A DNA stretch of 7,218 nucleotides, taken from assembly GCA_024689285.1 (NCBI GenBank), contig JAILDR010000085.1:1-7218 (forward strand), in the 5' to 3' direction. Origin of the DNA: Bacteroidales bacterium (GTDB lineage Bacteria > Bacteroidota > Bacteroidia > Bacteroidales > F082). Under the pieces are notes generated by a model. That model did no database searches and was not told the DNA's origin. It saw only the letters and a list, made by a program, of their open reading frames with translations. Below, piece by piece: positions 1 to 6,322 of this stretch. Every line of letters starts with the position of its first letter. The stretch's first letter is position 1. Made by a program: the position numbers and the translations under genes.

Positions 1-120
1 AAGCGAACGTTACCTTTATCGTACCTTTATCGTACCTTTATCGTACTCTTATCGAAATCCTATCCCGCGAAAGGCCGAAACAGGGCGGCGCAAATGTTAA
101 AAAAACACTTAAGCAAATAA
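1..120 (+). other. Open reading tail entering from the left edge, probably repeat-derived and not a real gene
   Basis: Frame 1 is open from the window edge to a TAA at 118-120 (39 codons, containing SYLYRTFIVLL and ending MLKKHLSK). Its first half is simply a translation of the 11-nt tandem repeat at 11-54. Because 11 is not a multiple of 3, each repeat copy is read in a different frame, so the peptide has no repeat of its own. This could be the C-terminus of an upstream gene. It could equally be a spurious ORF over non-coding repeats, which I think more likely. No domain is recognisable. Confidence 0.2.
11..54. repeat. Tandem array of four 11-nt units (TACCTTTATCG)
   Basis: TACCTTTATCG occurs exactly at 11-21, 22-32 and 33-43. 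A fourth copy with a CT/TC change (TACTCTTATCG) lies at 44-54. The next 11 bases (AAATCCTATCC) may be a badly decayed fifth unit. The array could extend beyond the left edge in another form, but positions 1-10 do not fit the unit. The function is unknown. The 11-nt period is close to one DNA helical turn and matches the period of the separate array at 211-331. Confidence 0.9.
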
Positions 121-126
121 TCAACG

Positions 127-171
127 GTAAGCAGTAAGCTGTAAGCATATAAGCACCTAAGCACCTAAGCC
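127..171. repeat. 7/8-nt tandem array built on TAAGC
   Basis: Three 7-nt units (GTAAGCA 127-133, GTAAGCT 134-140, GTAAGCA 141-147) are followed by three 8-nt units (TATAAGCA 148-155, CCTAAGCA 156-163, CCTAAGCC 164-171). All six contain TAAGC. The period changes from 7 to 8 in mid-array, as expected of replication slippage with unit drift. No coding capacity is seen. Confidence 0.85.
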
Positions 172-173
172 AA

Positions 174-201
174 CTTTTAACTCTTAACTTTTAACTTTTA
201 A
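174..201. repeat. Heptanucleotide array CTTTTAA x4
   Basis: There are four contiguous 7-nt units: CTTTTAA, CTCTTAA, CTTTTAA, CTTTTAA. The array starts two bases after the TAAGC array and is AT-rich. Such heptamer runs are prone to copy-number change. I see no gene or promoter consensus in it. Confidence 0.85.
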
Positions 202-210
202 CTGGAACTC

Positions 211-331
211 GTTCCTTCGATGTTCCTTCGAGGTAGCTTCGATGTAGGTTCGATGAAGCCAACATCGTCGGAGGATGCACGGAGCATCCACGCTACATCC
301 ACGCTACATCGTCGGAGGATGCACGGAGGGG
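211..331. repeat. Eleven-unit array with strict 11-nt period
   Basis: The 121 bases divide without gaps into eleven 11-mers: GTTCCTTCGAT, GTTCCTTCGAG, GTAGCTTCGAT, GTAGGTTCGAT, GAAGCCAACAT, CGTCGGAGGAT, GCACGGAGCAT, CCACGCTACAT (twice), CGTCGGAGGAT, GCACGGAGGGG. Nine of eleven units end in AT. Neighbouring units are alike, while distant ones share only the period and the AT. A 23-nt stretch (262-284) recurs exactly at 306-328, four units later, so blocks of units have also been copied. CGATGTAG (240-247) is the reverse complement of CTACATCG (304-311). The function is unknown. Confidence 0.88.
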
Positions 332-334
332 AAC

Positions 335-395
335 GCTTGAACCCTTGAACCCTAATATAAGCAACTAAGCCCAATTAACGGTTAACAGTTAACAA
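335..395. repeat. Short 8-nt and 7-nt repeats (CTTGAAC; TTAAC)
   Basis: GCTTGAAC and CCTTGAAC lie at 335-350. After a loosely related stretch, three 7-nt units TTAACGG, TTAACAG and TTAACAA lie at 375-395. These continue the repeat mosaic. From 396 to about 489 I see neither repeats nor a supported gene. Confidence 0.75.
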
Positions 396-489
396 TAATC
401 CCAAAACAAGCCGACGGCGAGAGGCGGATTTTAACATTTCGAGATACCATAGAGAATACGATAAGCCCTTTTATGAGCAAATACCAAAA

Positions 490-519
490 GTTGTCGTGAA
501 TTTGATAAGCATACATTTG
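490..519 (+). promoter_or_regulatory. Candidate Bacteroidetes-type promoter for the four-gene operon
   Basis: TACATTTG (512-519) fits the Bacteroidetes -7 consensus TAnnTTTG exactly. A weak upstream partner GTTG (490-493; consensus TTTG) lies 18 nt before it, slightly short of the usual spacing. The -7 box ends only two bases before the ATG at 522, so transcription would begin at or inside the start codon, giving a leaderless message. An ATTTGATA direct repeat (500-507 and 515-522) overlaps the box and could be an operator. The match may be chance, and a promoter further upstream is possible. Confidence 0.35.
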
Positions 520-521
520 AT

Positions 522-1773
522 ATGATGGCAAAGCCCTTGACCAAAGATGAGTTTTATAAGCAGCATAGCGCATACTTCCAGCAGATTGGATTCGATGTCC
601 AGTTTGCAGGATGTATGTACTATCTGATTTCTTTGGGCGACACCGACACACTGGAGTATGAAACCAAGGACGACTTTGTGGTTTACAGAGCTGAAAATGG
701 CGAGAAGATTACCGAATACTTTCAGGTGAAGCACACCAAGAATGACGGTGCCAATATGACAGACGGGGATGATGATTATTGGAAAAGCATTGATAACTGG
801 ATTGAAGCCTACAAACTTCACGCCCCCGACGAGAAAAAAAAACTACTTCACCAAAGCAAGGTTTATAATTCTGACAAATAAGCAACCTGCCAACTATCTC
901 AACGCCATGGCAAAACAGTTGCAGGACGGTGAGATACAGCTGGATACCATCAACACAGAACTCAACAACAGGATAAACACTGACCCTGGCTACAAACCCA
1001 TAGCTGAAAAACTGCTTGCCCTTGGGGATAAACCTATGCGTGAGTTTCTAATGAAACTGCAAATACGGCATTTCGACGATTTTATCAAGGATATGTACGC
1101 CCATTTTGTTGAGCGTAACTACGATGCACCTCGTTCCGACCAGATAGTGAAGCAACTCATCGGTGAATTGTTTGAATATAAGAATACCTGCGGTGGCAAG
1201 TTCTCTTTCACCGGGCAGCAGTTTCGCCAGCGGTTCAAGTCAATTCTTGAGTTGGTAAACTTGTCGGATGATAATTTGACTATGGAGGAATATGCCGAAC
1301 AGCGTCCAGCCATACCTGATGATTTTACCGACCTGATGATGGTGAAGCAACTGGCAATGGTGGGGGCAATTCAAACGCCACCCAGAATGGAAGATGTTTA
1401 CCTGATGAGTTATCTGGCCAAGTTCTATCAGTTTCAGAATGCGCTCCATGACTTTGTGCGTATTCATCTGATAACCCCTGAACGGGAAAAGAAAATTGAC
1501 AACGCTGCATTCGAAAAATGGTTTGATATCTTCAAACAGCAGCAGGATGCCCTTATCCAAAAGGACTTCAACGGTCAGGCAGCCTCCGAGGATGAACAGA
1601 AGCAGGCTGGTCGTGCCACCCTGAATGCCACAATGGATGCGGAACTCAAGGTCAATAGGCTTACGATTGACAAGCGCTTTGCCAACGGCTGGTTTCTCAC
1701 CATGTCGAACGACGACCCGCCGCGTGTGGCATGGCACTACGATTTGTGTAAAAAACATATACTGAACAAATGA
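522..1773 (+). CDS. ABC-three-component effector: Cap4/DUF4297-like nuclease plus ABC-3C C-terminal region, frame-interrupted
   Basis: Two reading frames, 522-881 and one ending at 1773, join into one 416-residue protein if one base of the A9 run at 834-842 is skipped. The N-terminus looks like a PD-(D/E)xK nuclease of the Cap4/DUF4297 type. It has acidic residues in LEYETKDDF (44-52), then a strand ending in QVKH (68-71), then a strand with LTN (117-119) that lies beyond the frameshift. The middle is helical. The last 30 residues (NGWFLTMSN from 388, then WH at 404-405) resemble the C-terminal region I recall in ABC-3C effectors. The inferred role is DNA cleavage when the partner ATPase senses foreign DNA. 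Without frame correction the product is 119 residues, ending KVYNSDK, and lacks the final core strand and the whole C-terminus, so it should be inactive. There is an ATG at 522 and another at 525; no in-frame start lies further upstream before a TGA at 474. The gene overlaps the next one by ATGA. The coding call is firm; the family is inferred. Confidence 0.8.
834..842 (+). other. A9 run at the frame switch of the effector gene
   Basis: Nine consecutive A follow GAG at 831-833. With nine A the frame stops at 879-881. With eight, the codons read GAG AAA AAA AAC TAC TTC and continue to 1773. The two frames meet inside the nuclease fold. Such runs are hot spots for sequencing error, for slipped-strand mutation, and for transcriptional slippage like that known at the A9 of Thermus dnaX. 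The sequence alone cannot choose between these. Confidence 0.85.
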
Positions 1774-2228
1774 AGACCTCCTACTATTTGCGAAACAACC
1801 CCGTTCTTGTGATGGGAGTCATCGAGACCGCACTTCAGGATAGCGGGAGTGCCGATATTGGACGTGTGGCTGCCCTGCTGCCGCTGTTGCTCGACGAAAA
1901 GATGGTTGACACATTGCTCGACTCTCGCCTGCAATACAGTTTCCGTCAGCTGGTTCAGCAAAACAATATGTACCTTGCCAACTACAACGAACGTTATCTC
2001 TCACTTCTTCATCCTTTATACCATGCCCTGACCATTATGATGGATGCCGATGTGGTGAGGGTGAACGGTTCTCGTATCGAGGCCACCGCACGTGAATGTA
2101 TTGGCTTGGCAACGGCAAGCGACAGTGAAAGGATGAAGCGCGTGAGCAAGGCCACAACACGTTTGTTCCAACTTGCCGAACGGGAAACGAACAAAGAACT
2201 GTATCAATTGCTAAAGGTTGCGTTATGA
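1770..2228 (+). CDS. ABC-three-component system middle component
   Basis: This 152-residue, mostly helical protein has no signal peptide or membrane segment. It fits the small middle-component families of ABC-3C systems (DUF6521-like). It has an early NP (10-11), a leucine-rich helix ALLPLLLDEKMVDTL (35-49), then YNERYLSLLHPL (72-83), and a following helix and turn with a hydrophobic-acidic pattern ending DADVVRVNGSRI (92-103). This resembles the winged-helix-like end of the family. It probably bridges the nuclease effector and the ATPase. It starts in an ATGA overlap with the effector and ends in an ATGA overlap with the ATPase, so translation of all three is likely coupled. That implies ribosomes must reach 1773 in the second effector frame for full coupling. 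No Shine-Dalgarno is obvious. Assignment rests on size, position and pattern, not on catalytic residues. Confidence 0.78.
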   Translation: MKTSYYLRNNPVLVMGVIETALQDSGSADIGRVAALLPLLLDEKMVDTLLDSRLQYSFRQLVQQNNMYLANYNERYLSLLHPLYHALTIMMDADVVRVNGSRIEATARECIGLATASDSERMKRVSKATTRLFQLAERETNKELYQLLKVAL

Positions 2229-4135
2229 AATTCCATATAGAACGTGTTTTTCTGTGGTTCTCCGAAACAGATAAAAACGTCATTTCTTTCGATAACAACA
2301 AGGTGAACGTAGTGCGAGGCAACTCGTCGCGTGGCAAGAGCAATATCTTTGCCATCATCGACTATTGCCTGATGTCCGACAAGCCGAACATCGTGGAGCC
2401 GATCATCAACGAATGCACCGAGTATTATGGGCTGGAATTTGTGGCTGACGGTCAGTTTTATGCCATCAGCCGCAAAAAGCCTGTTGACGGTGGGGGTGCC
2501 GATAGTGTGTATATGGTTCACGAACCTTTTGCCGACGACTACTATCCCTCATCCACTAATATGCAGGTGTCGGTAGCCCGCAGCGAACTCGACCGTATGT
2601 TTGGCATCAAGGACGATGCCTACAAGTATCCTTTTGGAAAGGCCGACAACTTTGTGGTTTCGTTCCGCTCGTTCTTGATGTACAACGCATTGACGGAGAA
2701 TATCATCGACAACCAGTACGAGTATTTCAACTATAAGTTCTTCGAGGATATCTATCTTGATAAGGATTTCAAGAGAAACTATCTGCTCGATTTGCTTTTG
2801 GGTGTTGATTATGTGGAGGAGAAGAAGCAGCGGGCATTAATCGATTCACTGAAAAGCAAACGCAGGTCAACCAGCATCAAAACAACCAAATATGACGATG
2901 CTGTCCAGAAGTTCCTCAAAAGCCTGAACGAGGCCAAACAAATAGCCGTGAATGCAGGACTGGCGGAAATGAACAATTTTGCCAATCAGAACGCCAACCA
3001 GCAAATCGGGTTTCTGGAATCGTTGCTCGACGATTACCAGCCTCGCACAGTGGAAACCACTCAGGAAGCCGATACCGCCAAGGGCGAATTGATCAAAAAG
3101 TTGTATCAGAAACAGCTGCAACTTAACAATATCAAGTTCACCAAGCGCGAGTATGAGAACTATCTGAAGCAAATGGCTGAGGTGACCGATAGCCTGAAGC
3201 CGGTTGAGCACCTTGAAGCGCATCTTTACGAGCTGGGACTCACGGCGTGGAGCCGCCAGATAGTGGATGCCCTCAAGGAATCATTGCAGGGTATGCGCGA
3301 GCGCGAGCAGAATGGGCAAAAGGAGTTTGTCTCAGATTCGCAGATTGAAAAACTGCAAAAAGAGATTGTCGAATTGGAAGGGCAGATAGCCGAGCTTGAC
3401 AAGATCAAGATTACCCCTATTCAGAATTCCGAACGCTATTATGCCCTTGGTCGCTTGAAAGAATATGTGGGAATGGTGAAAAAGAATCTGGCTGATATAC
3501 CAACTGTAAAACCCGAGCCGATAGACGAGGCTCACGACAGCCAGCTTCGTGCCCAGGCTGAAGATATTGTGAAAAGCATAGCCGACCGTCGCGCCACGGT
3601 GGTGGAATCGGAGTTGAATCCCTCCATCCAGCGCTTTTTTGACAAATTCAGCTATCTTGAAAACTTTAAAGGCCGCCCCACACGCTATAAACGGGAACAC
3701 GAACGGTTGGAGATAGGCAAAGACGGTTTGGTGAATTATGCCAATGTAGGCAGCCAGTCGAACTATATGTTCATGCACATTAGCTTCTTCTTGGGTTTGC
3801 ACCATTACTTGTTGAATCACCCTTCGCAATTCGTGGGACAGTACCTCTTTATCGACCAACCGAGCAAGCCCTACTATGAGTCGAGCGATAACGTGAAATC
3901 GACCGACCGACTGAAGCTGATGGACACCTTCAAGGTCATCAACAGCTTTATGCAGGAAGTTGTTGATGCGGGACAGGAGTTCCAGATTATCTTGATTGAA
4001 CATGCCGAAGAGTCGTATTGGACGGGCGAAAACGCCCTGCCGCATTTCATCACCAAAGTCAGTTTTGACGGCGACAATGCCTTGGTACCGCAAAATGTAA
4101 TCAATAAGCGCAAGAATGAAACCGAAGATAGATAA
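2225..4135 (+). CDS. DUF3732-type ABC ATPase of an ABC-three-component system
   Basis: This 636-residue SMC/Rad50-like ATPase has its head split by a long helical arm. Walker A is GNSSRGKS (32-39, K38, S39). From about 200 to 460 the sequence is rich in charged heptad-like helices (for example SQIEKLQKEIVELEGQIAEL, 372-391), consistent with a coiled coil. The signature region is ANVGSQSNY (506-514), in place of LSGGQ. Walker B is YLFIDQPSKPYY (540-551), with D544 followed by Q where many ABC proteins carry Glu; IDQPS is usual for DUF3732. A switch histidine lies in IILIEHAEE (588-596). Known relatives in ABC-3C and Lamassu-like systems are thought to bind DNA and gate an effector. It is probably cytosolic and dimeric. 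It overlaps the middle component by ATGA and the next gene by 20 nt. The family call is strong; the DNA-sensing role is inferred. Confidence 0.9.
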   Translation: MKFHIERVFLWFSETDKNVISFDNNKVNVVRGNSSRGKSNIFAIIDYCLMSDKPNIVEPIINECTEYYGLEFVADGQFYAISRKKPVDGGGADSVYMVHEPFADDYYPSSTNMQVSVARSELDRMFGIKDDAYKYPFGKADNFVVSFRSFLMYNALTENIIDNQYEYFNYKFFEDIYLDKDFKRNYLLDLLLGVDYVEEKKQRALIDSLKSKRRSTSIKTTKYDDAVQKFLKSLNEAKQIAVNAGLAEMNNFANQNANQQIGFLESLLDDYQPRTVETTQEADTAKGELIKKLYQKQLQLNNIKFTKREYENYLKQMAEVTDSLKPVEHLEAHLYELGLTAWSRQIVDALKESLQGMREREQNGQKEFVSDSQIEKLQKEIVELEGQIAELDKIKITPIQNSERYYALGRLKEYVGMVKKNLADIPTVKPEPIDEAHDSQLRAQAEDIVKSIADRRATVVESELNPSIQRFFDKFSYLENFKGRPTRYKREHERLEIGKDGLVNYANVGSQSNYMFMHISFFLGLHHYLLNHPSQFVGQYLFIDQPSKPYYESSDNVKSTDRLKLMDTFKVINSFMQEVVDAGQEFQIILIEHAEESYWTGENALPHFITKVSFDGDNALVPQNVINKRKNETEDR

Positions 4136-5153
4136 GGTAACCCACATGATTGTTCACCATATCGGGAACAAATCGAACGGCGAAGGGGTAGGCTTCAGCC
4201 GCGAGGAACTCAATTTCAAGGCCATTGAGCCTGAGTTGTTGAAACTGATTGAGCGGTCGTTCAACCACGACGACTTGTATCATTTCTACTACGAAGGCAC
4301 CGTTGACCTCAACCCCGTGTATTCGTTTTCGAGGGCTATATTCAACAATCCGCAGGAGATTGTCAACCAGAGCAACCATATAGCGAAGATATTGTACGAC
4401 TGCTCTGAGCATCCCAAAATCAAGGCTGGCGAGTTGAGTGTGATTTATCTTACGGGATACGAACTGGATGGCGAGGAAGTGGATGCCTTGGCATTGATCA
4501 AGTCAGAGACCCGTCAATCGGTGTTGCAGCTCGACCGCACCAACGAAGGCTTTGTGGTGAGTATGAACGATGCCATCAACCTGTCGAAGGTGGAGAAAGG
4601 CTGTCTTATCTTCAATGTTGACGAAAGCGAGGGCTATCGGATAGCCATTGTTGACAACAGTAGCTCGTCGGGCGATGCCAAGTATTGGAAAGATTCGTTC
4701 CTGCACGTGTCGTCATACAACGGAGCGCATCATCAAACAAGCAACTTGATCAACCTTGCCGCCGAGTTTATCAGTGATACCGTTGCTGGCGACAGCAACA
4801 TCCCCTCAGTGGAGAAAGCAATGATAGCCAATCGCTCCAAGCAGGTGCTTGCCGAGATGGAGGAGGAGACCATCACCTTCGACGAATATGCCCATGCCGT
4901 ATTCAAAGACTCAAAACTGGAAGAGAAGTTCAGCCAGTATGCTGAAGAGAACGCTACTGCCGAGTTGATAGAATCGGATACCATCTATGTGGAACCAAAA
5001 GCCATCAACAAACGCCGCTCCAAAATATCGACCATTCACCTGGATGATAATTTCGACCTGCTGATCAAAGGTGGCGAAGAACGCATATTGCGTGGCTATG
5101 ACGAAGATGCCGGAATGAATTTCTATAAATTGTTCTTTGAGAAAGAAAAATAA
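4116..5153 (+). CDS. NdpA/YejK-family nucleoid-associated protein
   Basis: This 345-residue protein matches the Bacteroidetes form of the 37-kDa nucleoid-associated family (PF04245). Features I recognise are the N-terminal VHHIGNKS (13-20), a helical segment with LNPVYSFSRAIF (65-76), HPKIKAGELSVIYL (99-112), VDALALIKSE (122-131), VEKGCLIFN (159-167), GDAKYWKDSFL (186-196), and the C-terminal SKISTIHLDDNFDLLIKG (302-319). Length is normal for the family and the gene looks intact. Family members bind DNA and associate with the nucleoid. Its ATG lies 20 nt inside the end of the ATPase gene, so it is cotranscribed and probably translationally coupled. That suggests a job in the defence system, such as DNA binding, shielding host DNA or recruiting the ATPase, rather than a general nucleoid role. 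Chance placement of a housekeeping gene cannot be excluded. Confidence 0.88.
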   Translation: MKPKIDKVTHMIVHHIGNKSNGEGVGFSREELNFKAIEPELLKLIERSFNHDDLYHFYYEGTVDLNPVYSFSRAIFNNPQEIVNQSNHIAKILYDCSEHPKIKAGELSVIYLTGYELDGEEVDALALIKSETRQSVLQLDRTNEGFVVSMNDAINLSKVEKGCLIFNVDESEGYRIAIVDNSSSSGDAKYWKDSFLHVSSYNGAHHQTSNLINLAAEFISDTVAGDSNIPSVEKAMIANRSKQVLAEMEEETITFDEYAHAVFKDSKLEEKFSQYAEENATAELIESDTIYVEPKAINKRRSKISTIHLDDNFDLLIKGGEERILRGYDEDAGMNFYKLFFEKEK

Positions 5154-5212
5154 GGACTTAAAGTGTTTTATTGATAAAGAGGTTTTGTAATTTATTGAAA
5201 TCTAAGAAAAAA
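5154..5212 (+). other. 59-nt spacer between the two gene modules
   Basis: This is the only gap in the whole gene run and coincides with the drop to AT-rich sequence. It holds no exact TAnnTTTG box (TAATTTAT at 5188-5195 is the nearest) and no clear terminator. A TTG at 5171 could extend the next gene by 14 codons in frame. Whether a separate promoter lies here is undecided. Confidence 0.5.
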
Positions 5213-6322
5213 ATGTCCGATTTACCCATACTTACAACAGAAAAACTGAATCGAATTCAGGAGCAAATAGAAACCCAACGACGTTCTGTGTCGTTCAATA
5301 TGCGAGAGTTTACTATCGAAATCTATGTCAATAAATATCTGACAGGAATTGACGAGGATGAGAATGAACTTTATGTTCCTGATTATCAGCGTGAGTTTAT
5401 TTGGGACGACCGACACCAGTCTCGTTTTATTGAGACCTTGCTTTTAGGTCTTCCTGTGCCGTTTATTTTTTCTGCTGAGATATTGGAAACAGGTCGTCTT
5501 GAAATCGTAGATGGTTCACAGCGTATAAGAACCATGGCTGCTTTTTTGAACGATGAGCTAAAACTAAAGGGTTTGGAAAAGCTTACTGAATTAAACGAAT
5601 TATATTTTTCCCAACTTCCAATAGCTCGTCAAAGGTTGTTCCGCAATTCACCAATGCGGATGGTTGTTTTGTCTGCTGATGCAACCGAGGAAGTGCGCAA
5701 AGAAATGTTTGACCGTATTAACACAAGTAGTGTGGCTCTACTACCGATGGAGACACGCCGAGGTGTATTCCGTGGGCCTTTCACCGATTTTATTATCAAT
5801 TTGGCCAAGGAACCTCGTTACCGAGACCTTTGTCCATTACCAAGATATATGGAAAACCGAAGAGAAGAAGAAGAATTGTTGCTGCGATTCTTTGCATTTT
5901 CCGATTGCTATCCTCATTTTGGAGAAGTTGAGAGCAAAGGGGTAGCTCGCTATCTTGATAATTACATCCAACAGAAAAACACAGATTTTACAGACGAAGA
6001 AGCTCAAGAAAAAACAGCAGCATTTAATCAGTTGGTGGATTTTATCGCAACGACTTTCCCGAATCAGGGGTTTGCGAAAAAGCCTAATATAACGGGGATT
6101 TCCCGCCCATATTTTGAAGCAATTGCAATTGGTTCATATTTGGCCCTAAAAAACAACCCAAACATTGTACGGGCTATTCCAAGAGAATTAATTGTTGATA
6201 AGCAACATCGTAATGCGTTCTATTCAATACTGGAGGGTCGTTATCAAACCCATACTGCCAGTAAGATCAAACGTCGTATTGACATAGTAAAAGAGGCTTT
6301 TTTGAATGGCAATCAGGGCTGA
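5213..6322 (+). CDS. DUF262 (GmrS/ParB-like N-terminal) domain protein
   Basis: I place the start at ATG 5213 (369 residues, MSDLPILTTEK) because the upstream TTG at 5171 would add a basic extension from AT-rich spacer; that longer form has 383 residues. DUF262 hallmarks are clear: VPDYQREFIW (55-64), a helix SRFIETLLLGLPVP (70-83), IVDGSQRI (98-105; the usual motif is DGQQR, here with Ser for the first Gln), and FDRINTSSVALLPMETRRG (166-184). The domain is the NTPase-like half of GmrSD/BrxU-type restriction proteins. No DUF1524 HNH nuclease half is present. Instead the gene overlaps a HEPN RNase gene by 17 nt, so the two may form a sensor-effector pair. The C-terminus is helical and ends with the basic stretch KIKRR (351-355). 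Base composition is more AT-rich than the upstream genes. Confidence 0.88.
   Translation: MSDLPILTTEKLNRIQEQIETQRRSVSFNMREFTIEIYVNKYLTGIDEDENELYVPDYQREFIWDDRHQSRFIETLLLGLPVPFIFSAEILETGRLEIVDGSQRIRTMAAFLNDELKLKGLEKLTELNELYFSQLPIARQRLFRNSPMRMVVLSADATEEVRKEMFDRINTSSVALLPMETRRGVFRGPFTDFIINLAKEPRYRDLCPLPRYMENRREEEELLLRFFAFSDCYPHFGEVESKGVARYLDNYIQQKNTDFTDEEAQEKTAAFNQLVDFIATTFPNQGFAKKPNITGISRPYFEAIAIGSYLALKNNPNIVRAIPRELIVDKQHRNAFYSILEGRYQTHTASKIKRRIDIVKEAFLNGNQG

Noticed and set aside
1..400. CRISPR array
   Set aside because: Repeats are 7-11 nt and directly tandem, with no unique spacers of 25-40 nt and no cas genes in view.
382..821. Minus-strand ORFs opposite the effector start
   Set aside because: They overlap the start of the effector gene, have no recognisable motifs and no partner genes on that strand. 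They are best explained as shadows.
3332..4147. Long minus-strand ORF (271 codons) opposite the ATPase gene
   Set aside because: The opposite strand encodes Walker, signature and switch motifs of a clear ABC ATPase. The minus ORF is a hydrophobic antisense shadow.
5133..5147. TTCTTT-GAG-AAAGAA palindrome as a terminator after the NdpA gene
   Set aside because: It lies inside the coding end, is nearly all A/T pairs, and is followed by A rather than T on the + strand.
5171..5212. Use of the TTG at 5171 as the DUF262 start
   Set aside because: It adds 14 residues from AT-rich spacer with no family likeness; ATG at 5213 directly precedes family-like sequence. It is not fully excluded.
5664..5945. 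93-codon + strand ORF within the DUF262 gene
   Set aside because: It lies in another frame of a gene with intact DUF262 motifs and has no family features.
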